From Polyangiaceae bacterium (GTDB lineage: Bacteria > Myxococcota_A > Polyangia > Polyangiales > Polyangiaceae): a stretch of DNA of 45,664 bases. The notes beneath the pieces are model-generated. The model was not told where the DNA came from, made no database searches, and worked only from the letters and a program-made list of their open reading frames with translations. Location of the stretch: contig JAICUB010000050.1 of assembly GCA_025936045.1 (NCBI GenBank), positions 1 through 45,664 on the forward strand, written 5' to 3'. The position numbers and the translations under genes were made by a program. Shown in pieces: positions 38,963 through 45,664 of this stretch (position 1 is its first letter; every line of letters starts with the position of its first letter).

Positions 38963-39414
38963 GGCCTCTCTCCTAGCGCAAGATCGAGGCGCATGACGAG
39001 CGCATCTTCGCCGTTGTCGCCGTAGTACGCACGTCGCACGTCGAGTTCGCGGAATCCGGCTCCGAAGTAGAGCCCGAGCGCCGCGGTGTTCGAGCGTCTC
39101 ACTTCGAGCAAGAGCTGTGCGCAGCCGGCGGCCCGCCCGAAGTCGATCACCGCACGGAGTAGCGCGCGCGCGACACCGCGGCGTCGGGATTCTTGCTCGA
39201 CCGCCAGATCGATGAGGTGCACCTCGTCGGCGGCGCGCCAAATGAGGGCGAAACCGCGCGCCCTTCCACCGGCGTCCGCGCGCGCCACCCAGAGTTTGGC
39301 CCACGGCCGCGCGAGCTCGGCGGCTGGGTCGAAGCCGGATCCCGAGAAAAGCGCGAGCTCACGGATCCGTTCGCCGTCCGCCGGCGTGGCCGGTTCGACC
39401 AGGTACGAGCTCAC
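38959..39414 (-). CDS. rimI: RimI-like GNAT N-acetyltransferase
   Basis: 151 residues, GNAT fold. The acetyl-CoA pyrophosphate loop is ESRRRGVARALLRAVIDFG (Q/RxxGxG/A form). It is followed by LLLEVRRSNTAALGLYFGAGFRELDVRRAYYGDNGEDALVMRLDL, the RimI signature N-x-A-A-x-x-x-Y-x-x-x-G-F-x-x-x-x-x-R-x-x-Y-Y. Family role: acetylates the N-terminal Ala of ribosomal protein S18 and perhaps other N-termini. GTG start 39414 in a GTGA overlap with cheA upstream; overlaps pyrK downstream. TsaB and TsaD, frequent neighbours, are absent. Confidence 0.88.
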   Translation of the reverse strand: MSSYLVEPATPADGERIRELALFSGSGFDPAAELARPWAKLWVARADAGGRARGFALIWRAADEVHLIDLAVEQESRRRGVARALLRAVIDFGRAAGCAQLLLEVRRSNTAALGLYFGAGFRELDVRRAYYGDNGEDALVMRLDLALGERP

Positions 39415-41504
39415 GGTTTCGTGCCTTCGCGCCCCTCATCGGACTCGGGTCTCGTGGGGGAGCTCGGCGGTCGCGGACGGCCGCTGCGTGCAGCGAGGAC
39501 ACGAGCGCGCGCCGCGAGCGCCGGTCCGTCGAGGGCGAGACGCAGGCCGCCGTCCGGGCGTAAGACGGCGCCGCCGAACGGTCCGGCGCCGGCGATGCGC
39601 GGCGGGACCGCGCGTAAGCTGCACTCTTCGATCGCTCCGACGCGATCCACCCCGACCGGAATCGAAGCGAGGTCGTTGACCAGGAGCTCGATCGCGTAGC
39701 GCGCGGGCTCGGCCCCGCGCTCACCGAGACACGAGCAGAGCCGCGGCGGCGGCCTTTCCCCGCTGAGGCTCACCCGCCCCGCGTAGCTCGTGGGCAACGC
39801 GAATTCGGTGCCGCGCTCTTCCACCCAGAGCACGTTGATGAGGCCCTGATCACTCGGCAGCTCGAGCGTCGCGACGAGCCCGCCTCCCGCACCGTTCGTG
39901 AGTTGCACGGTACCGCCGAAACGGCGCACCGCCGCTTGCACGAGGTCGAGCCCGATGCCGCGTCCCGCGAGCAGATCCGCGCCCTCGCGCGTGGTCATGC
40001 CGGGCAGCAGCAAGAGCCCCATGAGCTCGGTGGGCGTGCTTTGCTCGAGAAGCTCCACGCTCGCAAACCCGCGCTCGACGGCGATGCGCCGGATGCGGGC
40101 GGCGTCCGCGCCCTGACCGTCGTCCTCCACGCTCACGCGGAGCAGCGTGCCTTCGCGGCTCGCGCGCAGCCAAATCGTGCCGAGCGCGGGCTTGCCGGCC
40201 GCTTCGCGCTCCCCCGGTGCCCGGATGCCATGCGCGACCGCGTTGCGCGCGAGCTGCATCACCGCGTCGAGCAGGCGTTCGGCGACGGCGCGATCCACCG
40301 TGAGCTCGGCGCCGACGATTTCGACGCGCACGAGCTTGCCCTGGCCGTCCGCGAAGCGGAGTACGGCGCTGCCGACGCGCTCGAAGACCCAACCCATCGA
40401 GGTGCGCCGAAGCGACGTGAGCCCTTCGCGCATCTCACTCGTGCGGTTCCTGACGAGGCTCGCGCCGTTTCGCAGCGTGACGGCGCCGAGCTTCACGCGC
40501 GCGGCGGCTCGACGCAGTCCTTCCGCGGTGGCGTCGAGGTCGGCGAGGGCGGCCGCGGGCGGGCCCCACGGTCGCGCCGGTCCGACCCGGCGCGCGGCGT
40601 CGAGCAGCGTGAGGCGGAGCTCGGCGAGCCGAGCGCTCATGCGCGCCGCGGCCGTGGCCGACCCCGCGAGCTCGTCCCCGATGACATCCAAGCTCTCGAG
40701 GCGCTCGAAGACGTGATCGAGCGCGCCCTGACTCACGCGGAGCGGCGCGTCGTAGCTCGAAGGTCCGCGTGGTGGCGGCAGCGTCGTGGGCTGCGCGGGC
40801 GGCGCGCTCGGCGGCGTGAAGCTCGGCGGACGCACGCTGCCGGGGGGCTCGAGCGTCGCCGTGAGCGCGCGCAGCCGTTCGAGGCCGCGCACCGGATCTT
40901 CGACGAGCAGCGCGAGCAGCACGCGATGGCGCGACAGCTCGACGAGCACGTCGCGCGCGACCGCGGGTGCCGCGCTCGCCTCGCGCAGGCGCGCTTCGAG
41001 CCCGTGACAATACCAAGCCGACACGTCGTCGCCGACCCCCGCGGACGCGCCCTTCATCGAATGTACCGTGCGCTGCGCTTGCTCGAGGCTCGGCAGCGGA
41101 TCGCCCGTGCTCGCGAGCACCTGATCGATCTCGCCGAAGCGGTCGCGCATCGCGGAGTGGTACTCGGCGACATAGCGCCCATCGACGTTGCTCGGCTCGA
41201 GCGCCGGAGGCGGCTCGGGCCACACCGTCGCGAACGGCGGCTTGCCCGCGCGCAGCCTTTCGAGCGCGCCGATCATGACTTGCGCGGCGAAGCTGCGGGC
41301 CGCAGCGTCGCCGCCGCGGACGCGCGCGCTCTGCTGGCCGATCACGAGCGCGAGCTCCGCGTAGCCCGCCATCGCGGCGGAGCCCTTGAGCGAGTGCAGC
41401 GCGGCGCGCACTTCCATCACCGGCACGACGGGCGTCGAGAGCGCGGGCAGCCGGCGCTCGATCTCGCCCGCCAGCAATCGATCGAGCTCGCGGTCGCGCG
41501 CCAC
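39411..41504 (-). CDS. CheA-like chemosensory histidine kinase with two HPt domains
   Basis: 697 residues, GTG start. Two HPt domains, each with a phospho-accepting His: H37 (LHSLKGSAAMAG) and H148 (VHSMKGASAGVG). A Pro-rich linker (about 222-252) follows. Then a P3-like dimerisation helix pair (about 258-365). CheA-type ATPase: N-box MQLARNAVAHGI with N421, G1 DDGQG 461-465, F-box LPGMTT, G2 GRGIG 514-518. The C-terminal CheW-like P5 domain is about 555-675. In the N-box the usual His (H-LVRN) is Gln and the usual Asp (DHGI) is Ala, so catalytic rate may differ. It has no receiver domain and would phosphorylate the REC protein three genes upstream. Confidence 0.9.
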   Translation of the reverse strand: MARDRELDRLLAGEIERRLPALSTPVVPVMEVRAALHSLKGSAAMAGYAELALVIGQQSARVRGGDAAARSFAAQVMIGALERLRAGKPPFATVWPEPPPALEPSNVDGRYVAEYHSAMRDRFGEIDQVLASTGDPLPSLEQAQRTVHSMKGASAGVGDDVSAWYCHGLEARLREASAAPAVARDVLVELSRHRVLLALLVEDPVRGLERLRALTATLEPPGSVRPPSFTPPSAPPAQPTTLPPPRGPSSYDAPLRVSQGALDHVFERLESLDVIGDELAGSATAAARMSARLAELRLTLLDAARRVGPARPWGPPAAALADLDATAEGLRRAAARVKLGAVTLRNGASLVRNRTSEMREGLTSLRRTSMGWVFERVGSAVLRFADGQGKLVRVEIVGAELTVDRAVAERLLDAVMQLARNAVAHGIRAPGEREAAGKPALGTIWLRASREGTLLRVSVEDDGQGADAARIRRIAVERGFASVELLEQSTPTELMGLLLLPGMTTREGADLLAGRGIGLDLVQAAVRRFGGTVQLTNGAGGGLVATLELPSDQGLINVLWVEERGTEFALPTSYAGRVSLSGERPPPRLCSCLGERGAEPARYAIELLVNDLASIPVGVDRVGAIEECSLRAVPPRIAGAGPFGGAVLRPDGGLRLALDGPALAARARVLAARSGRPRPPSSPTRPESDEGREGTKP

Positions 41505-41506
41505 GG

Positions 41507-42193
41507 CTACTCCGTGCTCTTGCCGAGTGCCTCGAGCAGGGGCGCGAGCGCTAGGCGCACGCGCTCCATGCTGGGCGCGCTCGGTTCGCGCGCGAGCGCC
41601 GCCACGCTCCGCGCGAGTCCCTTCGACTGCTCGCCGAGCTCGAGCAACAGCCGCGCGACGCGCGGATCGGCGCCGAGCACGGGTGCGAGCGCACCTTCGA
41701 GCCCGCTCAGTGCGGACACGAGCTCCTGGCGCTCGCGGCCGAGCCCGCCGAGGTGACGGCCGACGCTCGCCATCGTCTCGCGCGCCGCGGCGACCCCTGC
41801 GAGAAAGCCCTCGCGCTCGCGCTCGCTCTCGTTGAGCAGGCCGGCATGGCCCTCGAGCGCCTGCACGGCGCTCGCGACGAGCTCGCGTAGATCGCCGGAC
41901 AGCTCGAGCACGATGCGTCCGGCAGGATCGCCGAGCCGCGCGGCTTCGAGGCCGGCGTTCAGGGCGCTGAGCTTCGCGCGCTCGAGCGCCTCGTAAAAGA
42001 GCTGCAGGCTCGCGCGGAGCTCCCTGCCGCGACCGGGCGCACCGCGGGCAGCTTCGCCCACGCCGTCGAGCTCCGTTTCGCCGCGCGCGGCCGCGACACG
42101 CGCCTGCTCGAGCGTGCCTTCGACGCGCTCGAGCGCTCGGCGAGCGCGCTCGAGCGCGCTCACGAGGGCGGCTTCGTCGCTCGTGGTCGTCAT
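41507..42193 (-). CDS. Soluble MCP-hairpin signalling protein, no sensor or membrane segment
   Basis: 228 residues, nearly all helix and heptad-rich. The only recognisable block is the hairpin tip of methyl-accepting chemotaxis proteins at about 71-105: ERAKLSALNAGLEAARLGDPAG and then VLELSGDLREL, matching the N-x-LALNA-x-EAARAGE-GRGF-EVR-LA consensus that binds CheA/CheW. No transmembrane helix, HAMP, PAS or ligand domain. The helices on either side are short, so it is a minimal receptor stub or scaffold. ATG 42193 overlaps cheW (ATGA); cheA begins 2 bp after its stop. Confidence 0.8.
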   Translation of the reverse strand: MTTTSDEAALVSALERARRALERVEGTLEQARVAAARGETELDGVGEAARGAPGRGRELRASLQLFYEALERAKLSALNAGLEAARLGDPAGRIVLELSGDLRELVASAVQALEGHAGLLNESEREREGFLAGVAAARETMASVGRHLGGLGRERQELVSALSGLEGALAPVLGADPRVARLLLELGEQSKGLARSVAALAREPSAPSMERVRLALAPLLEALGKSTE

Positions 42194-42558
42194 GGCTCTC
42201 CGAGCTGCGGCTCGAGCGCGGGCTCGAGGCTGCGCCACGCGCTCGCGAGATCGAGCTCCGGCACCATGTGCCCGTCGACGACGACGCCGCGCTCGTTCGC
42301 CGCGAAGAGCCCCACGCGCAACGGTTCGAGCCCAGAAAATCCCACCGGTTCGCCGTCGAGCTCGCAGACGACGAGGACGCCGGTCGGGCTGCCGAGCGCT
42401 ACCACGGGCACTACGCGCCCGTTCAAGAGCGTCATCGCGAGCGGCGTGCGCGCGACCGGCGAAATCGCGGGCAGCGCGACGACGCTTTGCGCCGTGGTCG
42501 CCGGTACGAAGCCGAGCTCTTCGCCCGCCCGCACGAGCAGTCCCGCACGCGTGCTCAT
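42190..42558 (-). CDS. Short CheW-like coupling protein
   Basis: 122 residues from ATG 42558, one CheW fold and nothing else: LLVRAGEELGFVPATTAQSVVALPAISPVARTPLAMTLLNGRVVPVVALG, then VLVVCELDGEPVGFSGLEPLRVGLF. Typical CheW is about 150-165 residues, so the C-terminal strands are trimmed. Expected role: links the MCP-hairpin protein to CheA. ATGA overlaps at both ends (upstream regulator and downstream MCP-like gene). Confidence 0.8.
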   Translation of the reverse strand: MSTRAGLLVRAGEELGFVPATTAQSVVALPAISPVARTPLAMTLLNGRVVPVVALGSPTGVLVVCELDGEPVGFSGLEPLRVGLFAANERGVVVDGHMVPELDLASAWRSLEPALEPQLGEP

Positions 42559-43955
42559 GCCGGCGTCTTTCTGCGTACGAGGCGTGCGTTCAGGAGCTGG
42601 TAGAGGATTTTGCATACCTCGAACGAGCTCTGCGGCATCTGGTTCACGAGCTCGCGGATCGTCTTTTCGCTGTCGATCGCCGCGAGCACGTTGCGTTCGG
42701 GGCCGGTCAGATTGGTCTCGCCGTCGAGCCGCTCGATCGCGCCCTGGTCGGGGTAGAGCACGTCGTCGAAATCGAAGCTGCCTTCGATCAGCCGCCACTC
42801 GTCGACGCGCCGGAAGCCTTCCATCACGAGAGCGCTCGTTTCCATGGCGAGCGCGGCTTTCGTCGCGGGGGGGTGCTCCACGCCGACGCTGAAGGAAAAG
42901 CGTCCGCTCGTCCAGCGCACGACCTCGTAGACGAGCTCCGACGTCTGGCGCACGAGCGCGCGACGCACCGCGTCCTTGCCGACCGCGCCCTGCTCCAGCA
43001 GGACTTCACCGATGAGCTTGTACGGGCTGCCGCGTGTCTCGAGCGCGCTCGAGAGCCGGTCGCGCGTGACCGCGCCGTCCTCGACGAGGTAACGGCCGAG
43101 CAAAAACTCGGGGCGCAGGCCGCGCCAGGTCGCGAAGTCGACGCGGCCGCTCCGCACGTGAAGCGTGATTTCCGCCTCGCGCGTGAACACGCTGAGCGCT
43201 CCGGTCTGGCGTTGCAGATCGAGCAGTTGCAAAATTTCCGCGATCGAGATCACGGCGACGTCGCCCGCGAGCACTTCGCGCGTGTTCTCGCCGTAGCTCA
43301 GCGCGCGCAGCAACGTCGCGAGGGCGGCCATCGTCTCCGGCCGGATGCCGCGTTCGATCGCCGTCTTCACGAGGTCGTCGGTGCCGGGCGGCAGCCGTTT
43401 CAGCTTTTTCAGCTCGCCGCGCACGATGCGCTCGATCGCCAGCGCGAACTCCTGCGCGGCTTGCACGCGCCGGAGCGCCGGATCGTCGCTCAGGCTCGAG
43501 CGGCTCACCCTGAGCTCTTCGAGCATTTCGGCGTCGTCGGCCGGCATGGCCTCGGCGTCCGGCACCGGCCCCGCGCGCCCCTCCTCCTGGCGCTTGAGCG
43601 CGCCCTCCACCACGGCGACGAGCCCGCGCGCGTCGAACGGCTTGGTGATCGCGTCGATCGCGCCCGTCTGTTCCACGAACTGGCCGCGGATCTTGTCGCC
43701 CTTCGCGCTCATCAGCACTACGGGCAGGTTCTTCAACTCCGGGTTCGCGCGGAGCTCACGGCAAAATTGATAGCCGTTCATTTTCGGCATCACGAAATCG
43801 AGGAGCACGAGGTCCACTTTTTCGGTGCCGAGCAGCTCGAGCGCGACTTGACCGTCTTCTGCGAGCAGCGGCTCGTACTCGCGATCGAGGAGAATGGAGC
43901 TCACGACCTTGCGAATGGTCGGGCTGTCGTCGACGACGAGGATCCGAGCGCTCAT
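42555..43955 (-). CDS. REC-DUF4388 response regulator, first gene of the chemosensory unit
   Basis: 466 residues. The receiver domain (1-125) has the acidic pair D9/D10, phospho-acceptor D53 (LLDFVMPKMNG), S83 and K105 (ITKPF). After a helical linker (about 140-225) comes a DUF4388/PatA-N type domain (about 228-325, ISIAEILQLLDLQRQTGALSVFTREAEITLHVRSGRVDFA). A further C-terminal helical region shows the repeated VTRDRL/VGKDAVRRAL pattern and ends ELVNQMPQSSFEVCKILYQLLNARLVRRK. DUF4388 regulators are known from cyanobacterial pilus phototaxis (PatA-like) and are common in myxobacteria. Output is presumably protein-protein; no DNA-binding HTH is seen. ATG 43955. Confidence 0.88.
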   Translation of the reverse strand: MSARILVVDDSPTIRKVVSSILLDREYEPLLAEDGQVALELLGTEKVDLVLLDFVMPKMNGYQFCRELRANPELKNLPVVLMSAKGDKIRGQFVEQTGAIDAITKPFDARGLVAVVEGALKRQEEGRAGPVPDAEAMPADDAEMLEELRVSRSSLSDDPALRRVQAAQEFALAIERIVRGELKKLKRLPPGTDDLVKTAIERGIRPETMAALATLLRALSYGENTREVLAGDVAVISIAEILQLLDLQRQTGALSVFTREAEITLHVRSGRVDFATWRGLRPEFLLGRYLVEDGAVTRDRLSSALETRGSPYKLIGEVLLEQGAVGKDAVRRALVRQTSELVYEVVRWTSGRFSFSVGVEHPPATKAALAMETSALVMEGFRRVDEWRLIEGSFDFDDVLYPDQGAIERLDGETNLTGPERNVLAAIDSEKTIRELVNQMPQSSFEVCKILYQLLNARLVRRKTPA

Positions 43956-44007
43956 TTCTCGAACCTTCGCAGCATAACCCGGCCTTCCCCCGCTTGGGTG
44001 AAGAGCT

Positions 44008-44013
44008 TAGATT
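44008..44013 (+). promoter_or_regulatory. Candidate -10 box (TAGATT) for the yfcF-like gene
   Basis: AGCTTAGATTCTCGGCGTG: TAGATT ends 6 nt before GTG 44020. It sits in the 64-bp divergent gap with the REC-DUF4388 gene. No ribosome site is present, which fits a leaderless message. Confidence 0.4.
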
Positions 44014-44019
44014 CTCGGC

Positions 44020-44679
44020 GTGGCACCCTTCACGCTTTTCGGCGAGCGCAACCTCGACAGCCCCTTCGTCTTCACGGTTTTCGTCGCGCTGAAGGAGAAG
44101 GGGGTGCCTTTCACGCTCAGGTTTCTCGATCTTTCCCGCGGCGAGCAGCGTGAGGCACCGTTCGTGGCACGGTCGCTCACGGCGCGCGTGCCGACGCTCT
44201 CGGCCGGTGATTTCTCGCTCAGCGAGTCGTTGGCGATCGTCGAGTACCTGGACGAGACGCTCCTCGCTCCGCCCCACGCGCGCGCCTTGCCGGCCGGGGT
44301 CGAGGAGCGCGGGCGGGCGCGCCAGCTGCTCGGCTGGCTTCGCTCGGACCTCGCCGCGCTGCGTCGCGAGCGTCCGACGAGCAGCATCTTTTTCGAGCAC
44401 GAGCGAGCGACCTCGCCGCTCGGTGACGCGGCGCGAGCCGACGCCGAGAAGCTCGTTCGCGTCGCGAGCACGCTGCTCGCCGGACGCAACGGCGCTCCGT
44501 TCTCGAGCTGGTCGGTCGCCGAGGCGGATCTCGCGATCGCGCTCATGCGCTTGATCGCGAACGGGGACGAGGTGCCGCCCGCGATCGCCGAGTACGTGGC
44601 GGCGCAATGGCGGCGTCCGAGCATCGCCGCGTGGGTCGCGCTCGAGCGGCCCGCCACCGTCGAGGCGATCCTCGCGTGA
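44020..44679 (+). CDS. yfcF: Glutathione S-transferase, YfcF type
   Basis: 219 residues. Thioredoxin-fold N-half: TLFGERNLDSPFVFTVFVALKEKGVPF, then ARVPTLSAGDFSLSESLAIVEYLDE, with the cis-Pro and the ES glutathione-binding pair. Helical C-half: RARQLLGWLRSDLAALRRERPTSSIFF and NGDEVPPAIAEYVAAQWRRPS, both close to E. coli YfcF throughout. YfcF shows glutathione peroxidase/transferase activity and helps in oxidative stress. GTG start 44020; GTGA overlap with the LOG-family gene. Confidence 0.9.
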   Translation: MAPFTLFGERNLDSPFVFTVFVALKEKGVPFTLRFLDLSRGEQREAPFVARSLTARVPTLSAGDFSLSESLAIVEYLDETLLAPPHARALPAGVEERGRARQLLGWLRSDLAALRRERPTSSIFFEHERATSPLGDAARADAEKLVRVASTLLAGRNGAPFSSWSVAEADLAIALMRLIANGDEVPPAIAEYVAAQWRRPSIAAWVALERPATVEAILA

Positions 44680-45269
44680 GCGCGGCGGCCCCCGGCGCGC
44701 TCGAGAGCCTTTGCGTCTTCTGCGGCTCGCAGAGCGGGCATGGGCCGAAATTCGTCGAGAGCGCGGGCAGAGTCGGAGCCTTGCTCGCCGCGCAGGGGAC
44801 GACGCTCGTTTACGGCGGCGGCCACACCGGGCTCATGGGCGCGCTCGCGGACGCGGCGCTCGCCGGCGGCGGCCGCGTGATCGGCGTGATCCCCTCGGGC
44901 CTCGCCGAGCGCGAGCTCGCGCACACGCGCTTGACGGAGCAACACGTCGTCTCGAGCATGCACGAGCGCAAGGCGCTCATGGCGCGTCATGCCCGTGCGT
45001 TCCTCGCATTGCCCGGCGGCCTCGGCACGCTCGACGAGCTCTTCGAAATTTGGACTTGGGCGCAGCTCGGCTTCCACGACAAGCCGATCGGGCTGCTCGA
45101 CGTGGGCGGCTTTTTCCGGCCGCTGCTCGAGCTCACGCAGCGCATCGTGGAAGCGGGCTTCGCGCGGCGCGAAACCCTCGAGCTCGTACACGTGGACGAC
45201 GACGCAGAGCGGCTGCTCGCGCGGCTCGCCGCGCCAGCGGCGGAGCGAGCCGGCGCTGGCAGCAGCTGA
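44676..45269 (+). CDS. LOG-family nucleoside 5'-monophosphate phosphoribohydrolase
   Basis: 197 residues. Rossmann-type fold with LCVFCGSQSG at the start, YGGGHTGLMGALADAAL and the LOG signature PGGLGTLDELFEIWTWAQLG; HERKALM is also typical. Family knowledge: cleaves cytokinin ribotides or AMP-like nucleotides to free base plus ribose 5-phosphate; in bacteria it may serve purine salvage or make cytokinin-like molecules. Start GTG 44676 inside the stop of yfcF; the frame before that is shadow. Confidence 0.9.
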   Translation: MSAAAPGALESLCVFCGSQSGHGPKFVESAGRVGALLAAQGTTLVYGGGHTGLMGALADAALAGGGRVIGVIPSGLAERELAHTRLTEQHVVSSMHERKALMARHARAFLALPGGLGTLDELFEIWTWAQLGFHDKPIGLLDVGGFFRPLLELTQRIVEAGFARRETLELVHVDDDAERLLARLAAPAAERAGAGSS

Positions 45270-45293
45270 CGACCGCCGCCGTCGGGTGAACCC

Positions 45294-45664
45294 TCAAAAG
45301 CCCGGATTCGTCGGAAAACCGGCGCGAAGCTCGCGGTGTGCCGGCGTGCTCGATTGCGCGGCCTCGAGCGGGCCCGGATCGTCCTTGTGCCACGCCTTCG
45401 CCGGCGCGCTTTCGCTCTTCGCGGGCTCCGTCTTCAGCGCGGTGCGCTCGGTCGGAGCGCTCGCGTGCGCCGAGCTCGGCTGTGCGCCGGCCGCGGCAGT
45501 GGTCGTTTCCCGCACGGGCTCTTGCCGCGGCGTGGCCGCTGCCGGGGCGATTGCCGGCACCGAAACGAGGACGCGTTTTTCGACGACGCGCGGCGCTGGC
45601 GGGCGCGTTCGCACCATGAGGGCCGTCACCGCCGACGCGAGACACGCGCCGCCGACGACCGCCG
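45294..45664 (-). CDS. C-terminal part of a membrane-anchored protein (continues beyond window)
   Basis: An open leftward frame enters from the right edge without a needed start. It begins AVVGGACLASAVTALMV, a likely membrane helix. About 100 residues rich in Ala, Pro, Thr and Glu follow, without a recognised domain, ending AGFPTNPGF. The layout (helix near the C-terminus, then a low-complexity tail) is often seen in myxobacterial membrane Ser/Thr protein kinases, but the kinase part, if any, is outside the window. It converges with the LOG gene, 24 bp apart. Confidence 0.55.
   Translation of the reverse strand, partial: AVVGGACLASAVTALMVRTRPPAPRVVEKRVLVSVPAIAPAAATPRQEPVRETTTAAAGAQPSSAHASAPTERTALKTEPAKSESAPAKAWHKDDPGPLEAAQSSTPAHRELRAGFPTNPGF

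Overview
The window is a stretch of very GC-rich chromosome (strong G/C third-position bias, many GTG starts, abundant 4-bp stop/start overlaps). It probably comes from a myxobacterium of the Polyangia/Sorangiineae type (Myxococcota). The lineage call is inference: Gly/Ser-rich lipoproteins with Myxococcus-type cysteine-rich repeats and RCC1 propellers, a REC-DUF4388 regulator, and many small lipoproteins. Almost all of it is ordinary chromosomal coding DNA. The only mobile DNA seen is the C-terminal end of an IS4/Tn5-like transposase at the left edge. I found no tRNA, rRNA, CRISPR array or prophage; one structural RNA, the small SRP RNA (ffs), is clear.

Layout. 0-2 kb: transposase end, then a leftward UbiA-family prenyltransferase (DPPR-synthase-like) plus CPBP membrane protease. 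2-8.6 kb: rightward ligA, an FGE-fold protein and cinA coupled by 4-bp overlaps, then a 778-residue RCC1-repeat lipoprotein. 8.6-14 kb: leftward M32 carboxypeptidase, clpB, a Cys-rich lipoprotein and an XRE regulator. 14-19.4 kb: leftward dnaN-recF-gyrB, without dnaA, preceded by a 308-bp non-coding region rich in palindromes and direct repeats, with an AT-rich box. 19.4-24.4 kb: leftward pyrH, ccmF and two membrane or envelope proteins. 24.5-26.7 kb: PpiC-type lipoprotein plus a short lysine-2,3-aminomutase-like radical SAM enzyme. 26.7-31.6 kb: acyl-CoA carboxylase beta subunit, ffs, a DUF2203/folE/SDR unit, and a lipoprotein/MlaE-permease pair. 31.7-35.9 kb: rhomboid protease, DUF1232 protein, cysS, metallophosphoesterase and an unrecognised protein. 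35.9-44 kb: one long leftward gene string. 44-45.7 kb: yfcF-like GST and a LOG-family protein, then a partial membrane-anchored protein.

The most distinctive part is 35.9-44 kb. A compact chemosensory module (REC-DUF4388 regulator, short CheW, soluble MCP-hairpin protein, double-HPt CheA) is joined by 4-bp overlaps or a 2-bp gap to rimI, pyrK, pyrD and a lipoprotein. No cheR, cheB or transmembrane receptor is present. If it is one transcript, a signalling array without adaptation enzymes is made together with pyrimidine-biosynthesis and protein-acetylation enzymes. Secondary points of interest are the origin-like region upstream of dnaN, the zinc-site-less KamA homologue coupled to a foldase lipoprotein, the exact 180-bp repeat period in the RCC1 gene, and a recurring TAnnnT box 6-8 nt upstream of several GTG starts that suggests leaderless transcripts.
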